This document shows positions 36,338-44,965 of a stretch of DNA of 64,000 bases, piece after piece. Position numbers and translations under genes: made by a program. Every line of letters begins with the position of its first letter. The stretch's first letter is position 1. The DNA lies in NCBI RefSeq assembly GCF_022869805.1, contig NZ_CP094974.1:3100001-3164000 (forward strand), given 5' to 3'. The DNA is from Halosolutus halophilus. GTDB taxonomy: Archaea; Halobacteriota; Halobacteria; Halobacteriales; Natrialbaceae. Below the pieces are notes generated by a model that ran no database searches, was not told where the DNA came from, and saw only the letters and a list, made by a program, of their open reading frames with translations.

Positions 36338-37291
36338 TCACTCCGTGTATCCGAGCGACGCCAGTCGATCCTGGACGTCGGCGTCGACCGGGCGTTCGTC
36401 GTCCATCGCTTCGGGTTCGATCGTCGGCTCTCTCGTCCTCTCGTCGCGGGCCTCGAGTTCGATCCACGGCACCCGGCGGATACTCGAAACGGGAGTGTCG
36501 GGGTGACCCCAGATCCCGAGTTCGCCCATCGCGTTGCCGTGGTCCGAACTCAGGACCAGCGTCCCGTCGACGTTCCGCCGGAGCGTCTGCACTGCATCCA
36601 GCCCGATCCGCAGGTTGTCGGCGTAGGCCGCCCACACCTCGTCTCTCTCGAGGTCGCCCTCTCGAACGCGACCCCACACGTTCAGCCCGGTCTCGTCGGC
36701 GTCGACGACCGAATCCGGCGATCCCCAGTCGTCCGGCCGATACCCCGCGTGGAGATCCGGTCGGTCGAGAAACGGTACGTGAGGTTGCATGTAGTGGACG
36801 ACGACGCGATCGAAGTCGCCGTCGCGACAGGCGCGGATCGCCCGATCGGTGATCGGTTCCGGCCGGATCGAGCCGAGGTCGTCGTCCCAGGCGTACCGCC
36901 ACACTTCGTCGACCAGTCCGAGGGGATGCTCGTCGTCGAGGATCTCCGCCGAGAACGGGTTCCCGGTTACGTAGGCCGTGTTCTCGAGTTCGGCATCCCG
37001 GGAGAGGAACGTCCGACGCATCCACTCCTTCGAGGATCCCGCGACCGAGTCGATCGCGCCCGCCTCGACGGCGCCGGGCGACGGGAGCCAGCCGTACTCC
37101 GCGGCGACATCGGCCATCAGGTCGACCCGACAGGCGTCCAGCAGGACGAGCACGTCCCACTCGCGCTCGAAGACGGTCTCGTCGGCGAAGTCGCCCATCC
37201 ACAGCCGACGTCCCAGCCACTCGACGACGACCTCGATCGATCGTCGAACGCCGCGTTCCGGCAGCTTTCGCGCGAACCGTCCGACGCCCAT
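36338..37291 (-). CDS. Sulfatase-like protein of the LDACR subgroup
   Basis: A 317-residue protein with VLVLLDACRVDLM (Asp52), VAGSSKEWMRRTF where other family members carry the nucleophile loop, HYMQPHVPFLDRPD, and LSSDHGNAMGELGIWGHP. It ends RLASLGYTE. The N-terminal 50 residues form an amphipathic basic region that could touch the membrane. The nearest relative in the window is the anchored protein at 1-639. The canonical nucleophile is not identifiable, so catalysis is uncertain. ATG 37291 is preferred over the upstream in-frame start at 37360. Confidence 0.75.
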   Translation of the reverse strand: MGVGRFARKLPERGVRRSIEVVVEWLGRRLWMGDFADETVFEREWDVLVLLDACRVDLMADVAAEYGWLPSPGAVEAGAIDSVAGSSKEWMRRTFLSRDAELENTAYVTGNPFSAEILDDEHPLGLVDEVWRYAWDDDLGSIRPEPITDRAIRACRDGDFDRVVVHYMQPHVPFLDRPDLHAGYRPDDWGSPDSVVDADETGLNVWGRVREGDLERDEVWAAYADNLRIGLDAVQTLRRNVDGTLVLSSDHGNAMGELGIWGHPDTPVSSIRRVPWIELEARDERTREPTIEPEAMDDERPVDADVQDRLASLGYTE

Positions 37292-37391
37292 CAGTCGACC
37301 ACCTCCCGACTCGGCCCCGGGTCCACTCGTTCGGATCGCCACGATGGCGTCCGCGAGCACGACCGCTGCTCTGTGAGCGACTCCGTCCCCG

Positions 37392-38774
37392 TCATGCGTA
37401 TCCCAGATCCTCGAGCTGTCGCATCACCGATTCGTCCAGTTCGCGGTCCTCCTCGACGTCCGTGCGACGGTCGAGTGCGTCGACGAGGTCCCGGAGCCGC
37501 GCTCGCGGGTCCTCGTAGGGGGGCTCGCCCCACTCCTCGAACCCGTCGAACGTCTCGTAGCCGAAATAGTCGCCCAGCGCGATCCCGTCGAGCCACCGGG
37601 TGCGGTACTCGAGGTCCTCGAACCCGTTGCGCCGCAGGGCGTCGAGGTGCCGCTCGGGAAGCCCGTGGTACTCGACGAGCACTTCGCAGCCGCGGAACCC
37701 GTCGTCCGACCCGTTTCGGTCCGCTGACTCCAGGCGGTCCGGGTCGGTGAGGTCGCGCCCTCGCGCGTCGGGATCGGATTCGAGGTCCGCCGCGGCGAGG
37801 ACGGTCTCGTGGACGTCCATCAGGGACACCGATCGATCGTCGTGCGTGACGTCCTCGACCGCCCCGTCGCGCGCGTCGTAGATCGACAGCGGGACGCGGG
37901 CGAGTTCGGGGTAGATGCCCGAGAGGTGTTCCCAGCCGCCGTGTTCGCCGAGGAGTTCGCCGTGATCGCTGACCGTGACGATCACGTCGAACGACTCGCG
38001 CAGGGACGCGAAGATCCGCTCGTAGACGTGCGAGAGATACCGGACGCAGTCGTCGTACGCCCGTTCGAGGTCCGCGGGGTCGTCCGTCGGCTCGCCGAGC
38101 GAGGCGGCCAGCCCGTCGACGTCGACGTCGACGGTCTTCCACTCCGGGGGCGGATCGTACGGCGAGTGAGCCTCCATCAGGTTCAGGAAGAGGAACTCGT
38201 CGTCGCCGAACGCCGCGTCGCGGACCAGTTCGAGCGCGGTGCTCGCGCCGTCGTCGACGTGTTCGACGTGGCGAGCGAGCGGCGTGTCGCGAAGCTTCAG
38301 CTTCGCGCCGTGTTTCAGCGACGGGAGCGTCCGGCTGTCCCCAAGCAGAACCTCCTTGAGCGCGATCGCGTACCGCTCCGGGCCGTGCTCGCGCGTCTCC
38401 GCGATGAAGCCGTCCCAGTCGAAGAGGTCCTCCCCGTGGTGCTCCAGGCGCCAGCTCAGTTCGAACTGATCGAAGCCGCGGTCGGCGTCGAACACGGGGG
38501 AGAGGTTGGGGTTCGCGCTGAACGCCCGCGTCGTGTACCCGGCCGATCGCAGCCGCTCCGCGAGCAGGCGTTCGGGACAGTCGAAGGTCTGTGCGCCGGC
38601 GTAGACGCCGACCTCGCTCGCGTATCGGCCGGTGAACAGCGAGGCGTGCGCCGGGACCGTCCAGTGGCTCGTACTCCAGGCGCGATCGAACCGCCTGCCG
38701 GGAAGCCAGTCGAAGTGCTCCTCGAAGGCGTCGTCCCGGAGCGTGTCGAGGATGACGAGTGCGACGTTCGTCAT
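37392..38774 (-). CDS. Sulfatase-like alkaline-phosphatase-superfamily enzyme (Thr-type)
   Basis: A 460-residue protein: ALVILDTLRDDAF (Asp10), STSHWTVPAHASLFTGRY with Thr39 at the nucleophile position, LNLMEAHSPYDPP, and VTVSDHGELLGEHGGWEH. The ending is QLEDLGYA. It is closest in layout to 699-2084, where Ser replaces Thr. The Thr nucleophile suggests a phospho-transferase or phosphodiesterase. ATG 38774 begins exactly with the first strand; the much longer in-frame start would invade the neighbouring GT2 gene. Confidence 0.8.
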   Translation of the reverse strand: MTNVALVILDTLRDDAFEEHFDWLPGRRFDRAWSTSHWTVPAHASLFTGRYASEVGVYAGAQTFDCPERLLAERLRSAGYTTRAFSANPNLSPVFDADRGFDQFELSWRLEHHGEDLFDWDGFIAETREHGPERYAIALKEVLLGDSRTLPSLKHGAKLKLRDTPLARHVEHVDDGASTALELVRDAAFGDDEFLFLNLMEAHSPYDPPPEWKTVDVDVDGLAASLGEPTDDPADLERAYDDCVRYLSHVYERIFASLRESFDVIVTVSDHGELLGEHGGWEHLSGIYPELARVPLSIYDARDGAVEDVTHDDRSVSLMDVHETVLAAADLESDPDARGRDLTDPDRLESADRNGSDDGFRGCEVLVEYHGLPERHLDALRRNGFEDLEYRTRWLDGIALGDYFGYETFDGFEEWGEPPYEDPRARLRDLVDALDRRTDVEEDRELDESVMRQLEDLGYA

Positions 38775-38808
38775 GGGTGGAGAGTGCAATCGTGATCGGG
38801 AGTCGTGG

Positions 38809-39528
38809 TCATCTGTCGGATCGAACGGCGTTCGGGAGGTCGTACCGGATCGCGTCGACGAGGTTCCAGAACCCCTTGCGCCACAGCCAGTCGTTGACTC
38901 GGCCGGGGAGGGTGTCCGGAACGAGCACCGCTTCGTACCGACGGGGATACTCCTCTCGCAGGCGGGCCTCGAGGTTCCGGTCGAGCGTCGCTCGCGGCGG
39001 CTCCGGATGGAGCATTCGGACGTCGTCGTGGTACGCGCAGTGACCCGGCGCGTCGCGCTCCATCCGCCAGCCGAACTCGGTGTCGTCGCGCCAGCCGGCG
39101 AACGCCGATCGGAAGCCGCCGACGGCGACCGCTCCCTCGCGATCGAACGCGAGGTTGCAGCCGACGTAGCGTCGCTCGCCGTCGTAGGTCCGCCCGCCGT
39201 GAACGGCCCCCTCGAGGCAGACGAGGCCCGGGTCGCGATCGAACGCGCGCTCGACGCGCGAGAGCCAGTCACGGGGCGGCCGACAGTCGTCGTCCGTCAG
39301 CGCCACGATACTCCCCCGGGCGGCCCGAATTCCCTCGTTGCGCGCCTCGCAGATGTCGAGCGTCGCGTCGTCGACGACGATCACCTCGTAGGCGTCGACC
39401 GTCTGCTCGCGGAGGTGCTCGACGACGGCGTCGTGGCTGTTCGCGGGAATCGTCGGGACGACCACCGATACGCGGGGATCGGGGTGGTCTATCGGGCGGG
39501 AGACGCGTGAGACCGGCGGTTCCGTCAC
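38809..39528 (-). CDS. GT2 family glycosyltransferase
   Basis: A 239-residue GT-A protein: RVSVVVPTIPANSHD, VIVVDDATLDICEARNEGI near 49-67 and VALTDDDCRPPRDW with Asp79-81, followed by FAGWRDDTEFGWRM. It starts at GTG 39528, overlapping the TGA of the upstream GT4 gene as GTGA, which fixes the start better than the longer in-frame ATG. It is short for the family but complete in its GT-A motifs. It probably adds one sugar to the lipid-linked glycan of this locus. Confidence 0.82.
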   Translation of the reverse strand: MTEPPVSRVSRPIDHPDPRVSVVVPTIPANSHDAVVEHLREQTVDAYEVIVVDDATLDICEARNEGIRAARGSIVALTDDDCRPPRDWLSRVERAFDRDPGLVCLEGAVHGGRTYDGERRYVGCNLAFDREGAVAVGGFRSAFAGWRDDTEFGWRMERDAPGHCAYHDDVRMLHPEPPRATLDRNLEARLREEYPRRYEAVLVPDTLPGRVNDWLWRKGFWNLVDAIRYDLPNAVRSDR

Positions 39529-40754
39529 TCGTCGGTCACCCCCTCGAGCCGGGTCGATCCCGTTTCGTCGGTGCGCCGTCCCTCCGCGTCGCCCCATCGC
39601 GACCGATCCCGGTCCCGGTCCCGGTCCCCGCCGGATCTCGAATGCGGCTCCGCGGACGCCGTCTCCGCGACGACGTCACGGAGCCCCTGTGCGAACCGCT
39701 CGTACTCGTACCGCCTCGCCTCCTCGCGGATCGCGACCGGATCGAAGTCGTCGGGATCGAATCGTCGAACGGCGGCCCGGATCGAGGCGACGGTCGGGTC
39801 GAAGCGGAGCCCCGTCCGACCGCTCTGAATCTGGTACCGCGTGAACCCCTCGTCCACGCCGAGCAGGGGCTTGCCGGCCATCATGGTTTCTGCGCCGACG
39901 AGCCCGAAGTCCTCACGTTTCGGCGCGTAGACGACAGCGGTCGCCCGTGCGACGAGCGACTCGATGTCCTCGACGTAGCCCCGCACCTCGACGTTGTCGT
40001 GGGTCGCTGCGATCCGCTCGATTCGATCGCGTTGTTGCCCGTCGCCGGCGATCACGAGACGCTCGTCGAGCCCCGCGAAGGCCTTCGCGATCAGGTCGGT
40101 CCGCTTCTCGGGGGCGAGTCGGGACCACGTGACGAAGTAGCCGTCGTCGCCCTCGTTGCGCCAGTCGCCGGTCACCGGCGGGTAGACGACCGCCGCGTCC
40201 CGGTCGTAGAAGCGCCGGATTCGGTCCCGGACGAGTTCGCTGTTCGCGACGAACCGATCGACGTAATCGTTGGCCTCCTTGTCCAGCGCCCGCCAGCCCT
40301 TCGCGTAGGCCTTGACGCCGGCCTCGACGAACGGTTTTCGGAACGACGAGAGCCGATCGCGGTAAAGGTCGTACAGCCAGCGCGGCGGACTGTGCGGATA
40401 GTGGACGATCCGCTGGTCGGTCGTCGGGACGTAGTTCTTCGAGAGCGGCGCGCTCTCGAGGATCACGTCGTACCCGGTGAGGTCCTCGTGGGCGTCGGTC
40501 ACGTCGAGTGCCACGTTGAGCGTCTCGAGGGGGTTCATTCCCTCGTTTTTCCACTCGAGGAACGGACGCCACGGGAGCGAGGTGTACTTGGCCTGCCGGA
40601 ACGGGATCACCTCGACGTCGTCCGGCAGGGCCGTCCCCTCGGCGACGTAGGTCGTGTAGATCGGCGCGTCGAGCACCCGCGCGGCCTCTATCGCGAACTC
40701 CTCGCCGCCGCCGACGCCGGGGAACCGATCGTGGAGGATCGCGACGTCGGTCAC
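39525..40754 (-). CDS. GT4 family (group 1) glycosyltransferase
   Basis: A 409-residue GT-B enzyme: DVAILHDRFPGVGGGEEFA at the start, FVTWSRLAPEKRTDL, LVIAGDGQQRDRI and the E-x7-E motif REDFGLVGAETMMAG. It resembles the GT4 at 10244-11422 (both continue PLLGVDEG). The start is GTG 40754, overlapping the TGA of the upstream gene as GTGA. The C-terminus is a low-complexity Arg/Asp tail encoded by a CGGTCC hexamer repeat near 39608-39632, which can expand or shrink without a frameshift. Confidence 0.85.
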   Translation of the reverse strand: MTDVAILHDRFPGVGGGEEFAIEAARVLDAPIYTTYVAEGTALPDDVEVIPFRQAKYTSLPWRPFLEWKNEGMNPLETLNVALDVTDAHEDLTGYDVILESAPLSKNYVPTTDQRIVHYPHSPPRWLYDLYRDRLSSFRKPFVEAGVKAYAKGWRALDKEANDYVDRFVANSELVRDRIRRFYDRDAAVVYPPVTGDWRNEGDDGYFVTWSRLAPEKRTDLIAKAFAGLDERLVIAGDGQQRDRIERIAATHDNVEVRGYVEDIESLVARATAVVYAPKREDFGLVGAETMMAGKPLLGVDEGFTRYQIQSGRTGLRFDPTVASIRAAVRRFDPDDFDPVAIREEARRYEYERFAQGLRDVVAETASAEPHSRSGGDRDRDRDRSRWGDAEGRRTDETGSTRLEGVTDE

Positions 40755-41905
40755 CGTAACACCTCCCGGAGTTCCCGATCCGGCGTCCAGGTGCCGTCGT
40801 GTTCGGTCTCGTCCTCGGCGCGAAGGAGCGCCACGCTCGCGCGAAACAGCGATATCTGCGTGTCGAACAGGGAGTACAGCGGCTGGACCGGACCGAGCGC
40901 ATCCCGGGAGCCGAGCGCGGTGAACGCGAGGACGCCGGCGGGGACGATCAGTCCGAGGGGGCCCAGCACGGCCAGCGAGCCGACCGTCGCGAGCGCGAGC
41001 GATCCGGCGACGAGCCACGGCGAGATCACCATGAACCACCAGTTGAACGGCAAGACGACGCGGCCGTAGGCTCCGTGTCGACCGAGCGCGTCGCGCTGTC
41101 GCCACAGGAGCCGTAACAGCCCCATCGCGCGGCGATCCTTCTGGTCGCGGCGCTTGCCGAACGAGGAGTGGGCGGCTTCCCGGTACCGGATGGCGGGATC
41201 GAAGACGACCCGCCCCCCGTTACGGCGAATTCGCAGGGCGAGTTCGGTGTCGTCCGCGATCGAGTCCGCGTCGACCGGCACGATCGCGTCGCGCTCGTAC
41301 GCCGAGAACGGCCCGTGGAAGATCAGCGTCGAGTCGATGTGGGACTCGAGGACCTGGATCATCGTCTGGACGTCCCGGTAGCCCCGCTCAACCTCGCTGC
41401 CGCCGATGACGTCGGCGTTGCGGCCGGTCACCGCGGCCACCTCGGGATCCGCGAGGTTCGCGGCCGCCCGCCTGACGGCGTCGGGTGCGAGACGGGAGTC
41501 ACAGTCGGTCTTGACCACGATTTCGTTTTCGGCGGCGGCGTAGGCCTCGTTCAGCGCGATCGCGAGCCCCTCGCGCTCGTCTTTTCGGATGAGCGTGAGG
41601 TCCGGGTCGGAGCGGCCGGCGAAGAAGGTCTCGACCAGGTCGGCCGTCCCGTCGTCGCTCGAGTCGACGACGACGAGTTCGACCCGATCCATGGGGTAGT
41701 CCAGTTCGACCAGTTCCTCGAGTTTCGACTCGACGATCGCCGCCTCGTTGTACGTCGGCAGGACGATGCTCACCGACGGCTCTCGAGGCCACGTGTCGGC
41801 GGGCGTACCCGAGGGACGCCGGAGGTAGTACACGCCGAGGTAGATTAGATAGGGAAGTCCCGTCAGTGCGATCAGACCGAACAGGGCCTCGAGGAGCCGC
41901 TTCAT
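40751..41905 (-). CDS. Membrane-bound GT2 glycosyltransferase, first gene of the second glycan operon
   Basis: A 384-residue processive-type GT2: an N-terminal helix (about 7-27), [44 protein letters not shown] (DxD), [16 protein letters not shown] and [10 protein letters not shown] in place of QxxRW. At least two C-terminal helices follow near 300-345. This is the layout of enzymes that start or polymerise surface polysaccharides. A TATA-like CTATATACC on the minus strand near 41935-41943 heads the operon, which runs on through 33221 with GTGA overlaps at the first two junctions. Confidence 0.85.
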   Translation of the reverse strand: MKRLLEALFGLIALTGLPYLIYLGVYYLRRPSGTPADTWPREPSVSIVLPTYNEAAIVESKLEELVELDYPMDRVELVVVDSSDDGTADLVETFFAGRSDPDLTLIRKDEREGLAIALNEAYAAAENEIVVKTDCDSRLAPDAVRRAAANLADPEVAAVTGRNADVIGGSEVERGYRDVQTMIQVLESHIDSTLIFHGPFSAYERDAIVPVDADSIADDTELALRIRRNGGRVVFDPAIRYREAAHSSFGKRRDQKDRRAMGLLRLLWRQRDALGRHGAYGRVVLPFNWWFMVISPWLVAGSLALATVGSLAVLGPLGLIVPAGVLAFTALGSRDALGPVQPLYSLFDTQISLFRASVALLRAEDETEHDGTWTPDRELREVLR

Positions 41906-42147
41906 ACGAGTACGCGTAGACCCTCAACAGATCGGTATATAGCCAGACGGCTTGCATTGTCCAAGGGAAGGTCGTTGCCCCTGGCAATCCGGTCCCAGCG
42001 CCGAACGACAGCGGCGATGGCGAGCGGGCACCGATCGCTTCACCGACCGACGAGGAGCGTCGTGCTCCGACCGGTGGCTTTTTGCGTCCGGACCGGAATT
42101 CCGGAGTACGCGATAAACCGTCGTGAACGGCATCACAGTTTCGTTAC

Positions 42148-42167
42148 GCATGCCATATTCGGTATGC
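42148..42167. promoter_or_regulatory. Candidate RbkR operator upstream of rbkR-ribB
   Basis: GCATGCC-ATATTC-GGTATGC is an inverted repeat with 6 of 7 arm positions matching. It sits directly before a TATA-like GCTTTTAG (42165-42172) whose spacing makes ATG 42197 leaderless. A protein bound here would cover the TFB/TBP site. RbkR is a known regulator of riboflavin genes, so self-regulation is the natural hypothesis. Confidence 0.5.
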
Positions 42168-42196
42168 TTTTAGGGAGGGGCTCCCAATCCACACCC

Positions 42197-42904
42197 ATGT
42201 CACTGACGACTGAGTCCGCCGTCGGTCACGACGAACTCGCCGTGCTGAAACTGCTCGCTCTCGAGGGCGGGCTCGAGGGCGACGTCAAGATTTCCTGTTC
42301 TCACCTCGCCGATCGGCTCGACGCGTCCAACCAGACCGCCTCGCGACGGCTCCAGCGACTCGAGAGTGCGGACCTGCTCGAGCGCGATACGGTCAGCGAC
42401 GGCCAGTGGGTCGCGATCACCGACGACGGCGAACGAACCCTCCACGCCGAGTACGAGGATTACCGCCGCATCTTCGAGAGCGACTCCGAAGTCGAACTCG
42501 ACGGCACCGTCACCAGCGGGATGGGCGAGGGCCGACACTACATCTCGCTGCCGGGCTACAGCCGCCAGTTCGAGGACCGGCTGGGGTACGAGCCGTTCCC
42601 CGGTACGCTGAACGTCGACCTCCGGGAGGACAGCGTCCGCCGGCGGAGCGCGGTCTCCTCGCTCGAACCGGTCCCGATCGACGGCTGGGAGGACGACGAA
42701 CGGACGTACGGCCCTGCTGTCTGTCACCCCGCGACGATCGAGACGGCCGACGGCGACAGCTACGATCGGGCCCACGTCATCGCCCCCGAACGGACCCACC
42801 ACGACGACGACCAACTCGAGGTCATCGCGCCCGACAAACTCCGCGAGGAACTCGCCCTCGAGGACGGCGACCGCGTCACCGTCTCCGTGGGTGATCGGCG
42901 ATGA
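42197..42904 (+). CDS. rbkR: Bifunctional transcription regulator / CTP-dependent riboflavin kinase
   Basis: A 235-residue fusion. Residues about 10-85 are a winged helix ([23 protein letters not shown], shown as HTH plus wing). Residues about 100-230 are the archaeal CTP-dependent riboflavin kinase: [40 protein letters not shown] and [11 protein letters not shown]. The enzyme phosphorylates riboflavin to FMN using CTP, and the N-terminal domain regulates riboflavin genes. It overlaps ribB by ATGA, making a two-gene flavin operon. The start is fixed by the TATA spacing and family N-terminus. Confidence 0.93.
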   Translation: MSLTTESAVGHDELAVLKLLALEGGLEGDVKISCSHLADRLDASNQTASRRLQRLESADLLERDTVSDGQWVAITDDGERTLHAEYEDYRRIFESDSEVELDGTVTSGMGEGRHYISLPGYSRQFEDRLGYEPFPGTLNVDLREDSVRRRSAVSSLEPVPIDGWEDDERTYGPAVCHPATIETADGDSYDRAHVIAPERTHHDDDQLEVIAPDKLREELALEDGDRVTVSVGDRR

Positions 42905-43611
42905 CTGGCCGTCACGCGGGCGCCCGCTCGAACGCGGGGCCGGGCGACGCTGGGAGAGCCGCCGACCTCGATGCGTTCGATCGAGCCCTCGACGCGCTCC
43001 GGACCGGCGACCCGATCCTGGTCCACGACGCGGCCGATCGCGAAGGCGAGACGGACCTCATCTATCACGCCGACGCCGTCACGCCCGACGCCGTCGCCCG
43101 CCTGCGAAACGACGCCGGCGGGCTGGTCTGCGTCGCGCTCGGCCACGACGTCGCGGAGGCGTTCGACCTCCCCTTCTACACCGAGGAGGTCGACCACCCC
43201 GCCGCCGGGGACCACGACCTCGGCTACGACGAACGCTCCTCGTTCTCGCTGACGGTCAACCACCGCGACACCTACACCGGGATCACCGACGCCGATCGAT
43301 CGACAACTATCCAGGCGCTCGGCGCGGCCGCCGCCGCTCCCGGACACGTCGACTTCGCCGAGCAGTTCCGCGTCCCCGGCCACGTCCACCTGCTGAAAGC
43401 CGCCCCCGACCTGCTCGCCCAGCGCGAGGGCCACACCGAACTGGGAATCGCCCTCGCCGACGTCGCCGACCTCCCCTCTGCCGTCGTCGTCTGCGAGATG
43501 CTCGACGACGAGACCGGCGAGGCGCTCACGCCGGCCGACGCCCGCGCCTACGCGGATCGCCACGGCTTCGCCTACCTCGAGGGCAGCGATATCACGTCAC
43601 GGCTCGGCTGA
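42901..43611 (+). CDS. ribB: 3,4-dihydroxy-2-butanone-4-phosphate synthase
   Basis: A 236-residue enzyme that converts ribulose-5-phosphate to 3,4-dihydroxy-2-butanone-4-phosphate and formate, giving the four-carbon unit of riboflavin. Motifs are [17 protein letters not shown] (acidic metal loop), [12 protein letters not shown]-like [26 protein letters not shown] (the conserved HTE region) and [11 protein letters not shown]. The first 20 or so residues are a haloarchaeal Arg/Gly/Ala extension. It is coupled to rbkR by a 4-nt overlap and likely repressed with it. Confidence 0.93.
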   Translation: MTGRHAGARSNAGPGDAGRAADLDAFDRALDALRTGDPILVHDAADREGETDLIYHADAVTPDAVARLRNDAGGLVCVALGHDVAEAFDLPFYTEEVDHPAAGDHDLGYDERSSFSLTVNHRDTYTGITDADRSTTIQALGAAAAAPGHVDFAEQFRVPGHVHLLKAAPDLLAQREGHTELGIALADVADLPSAVVVCEMLDDETGEALTPADARAYADRHGFAYLEGSDITSRLG

Positions 43612-43660
43612 CCTCGCCGCACGTGGGCCGAACGATCGCCTCGGGTTCGTCTCTCGCACC

Positions 43661-44011
43661 TCAATCGTCGTCGGTCCCGATCGAGACCCGACCCGAGGTC
43701 GTCCCGGCCCGATACACCGCGTACAGCACGAGCACGGCGATCGTAAAGTCGAAACTGTGTTCGACGAGGTGGTGGACCGTCATCGGCACCAGTCCGAACA
43801 CGGTCCCGAGACCGACCAGCGATCGGACCACGAGCAACCCGAGGACGATCGTGATCAGCAGATACCGGGTCGATCGACGCCGCCAATACGCGACGACGCC
43901 ACAGCAAAAGAGCACCGTCGTCCCGAGGACGGCGAGGACGATGATGACGATGAGAACGGGCGCCAGCTGTGGATCCAGCCACGGGACGTCGAACGGGCTC
44001 GTGTAGTCCAT
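43661..44011 (-). CDS. Small haloarchaeal membrane protein (DUF7471-like)
   Basis: A 116-residue protein with three to four hydrophobic segments: APVLIVIIVLAVLGTTVLF, LLITIVLGLLVVRSLVG and FTIAVLVLYAVY. Short charged loops (YWRRRSTRY, HHLVEHS) and an acidic end follow. It resembles membrane proteins that sit beside winged-helix regulators in haloarchaeal genomes, as here with the divergent gene at 44318. Function unknown; it may be the target or sensor partner of that regulator. Confidence 0.7.
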   Translation of the reverse strand: MDYTSPFDVPWLDPQLAPVLIVIIVLAVLGTTVLFCCGVVAYWRRRSTRYLLITIVLGLLVVRSLVGLGTVFGLVPMTVHHLVEHSFDFTIAVLVLYAVYRAGTTSGRVSIGTDDD

Positions 44012-44317
44012 GTCCGCTATACTCTAGCTGGGTCGAAGAGTACCGTAGGTGCTTCGGTCAGCGATCGAGTCGAACACGAGGCGTCGGCGGCGACTGCTAC
44101 CGGTAGCGCCACCCAGCACCGGCTACCGCGACCGCCAGCGATACCCACCAGCGCCGGCTACTGCGGACGCCACCAGGTGCCGGCTCGATCGTCAGTCGAA
44201 CCATTCGCCCGCCTGTCCACCGTCGATTCTCAGCCGCCGGGAACGATCGACCCGCCTTATGCCGGCTTCACTGCTAGGTGCCAATAGTCCCTAGTCGAGA
44301 TTCCGGGACGGATTCAC
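44012..44317. promoter_or_regulatory. Divergent control region with a 12-bp palindrome and short repeats
   Basis: GCTACCGGTAGC at 44096-44107 is perfectly self-complementary. It is followed by three imperfect copies of CCAGC-x-CCGGCT starting at 44113, 44148 and 44173. This suggests several sites for a dimeric regulator, plausibly the winged-helix protein encoded next door. No gene is seen in the gap. Confidence 0.45.
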
Positions 44318-44863
44318 ATGAGCGAGACGCGACGACAGATACGCGATCGCATCCACACGAACGCCGGAGTCCATTTCAACGAACTCGTCCGCAGATCCGA
44401 GTTCGCACCCGGACAGATCCAGTACCACGTCCGTCGACTGCTGGACGCGGACGAACTCGTCCGCAACGAATTCTACGGGCAGACCCACTACTACCCGCCC
44501 GGCTACGACGAGTGGGAACGCGCCGTCCTCGCGCTGTTCCGGCGCGAAACCGCCCGCGAAATCGTCGTCTACCTCATCGAACACGAGCCAGTCGATCCTG
44601 CCACGGTCGCCGCCGACCTCGATATCGCCCGGAGCACGCTCGAGTACCACCTCGACCGGCTCACCGACCACGACGTCGTCGAGAAACGCTACGACGATCG
44701 CAACCGCGTCAGTCTCCGCCTCGCGAACCCCGATCGGACCGCCCCGCTGCTCTCGGAGGTCACGCCGACCGTTCCCGATCGGCTGGTCGATCGGTTCACC
44801 CGACTCGTCGACGGCCTCCTCGAGAACGCGCCGGAAGCCGACCGGGCCACCGAGGCCGACTGA
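44318..44863 (+). CDS. Double winged-helix transcriptional regulator
   Basis: A 181-residue protein with two consecutive winged helices. Residues about 8-60 hold RDRIHTNAGVHFNELVRR and GQIQYHVRRLLDADEL. Residues about 72-140 hold TAREIVVYLIEHEP and ARSTLEYHLDRLTDHDVV. This tandem arrangement is common among haloarchaeal ArsR/MarR-like regulators. No ligand domain is visible. It is divergent from the small membrane protein at 43661-44011, a recurring pairing that suggests mutual regulation across the palindromic spacer. Confidence 0.82.
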   Translation: MSETRRQIRDRIHTNAGVHFNELVRRSEFAPGQIQYHVRRLLDADELVRNEFYGQTHYYPPGYDEWERAVLALFRRETAREIVVYLIEHEPVDPATVAADLDIARSTLEYHLDRLTDHDVVEKRYDDRNRVSLRLANPDRTAPLLSEVTPTVPDRLVDRFTRLVDGLLENAPEADRATEAD

Positions 44864-44965
44864 ACGCCTCGTTGCAGGCCAGGCGCGCAATCCGACCGTT
44901 CCCGGTCGACCGCTCGGCCCCCGAATCGCGAACACTTAGTACGGTGGCTTGCAACACTTCCGAGC

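Noticed and set aside
39600-39640. CGGTCC hexamer tract as a phase-variation switch
   Set aside because: The unit is six bases, so changes keep the reading frame and cannot switch the gene off.
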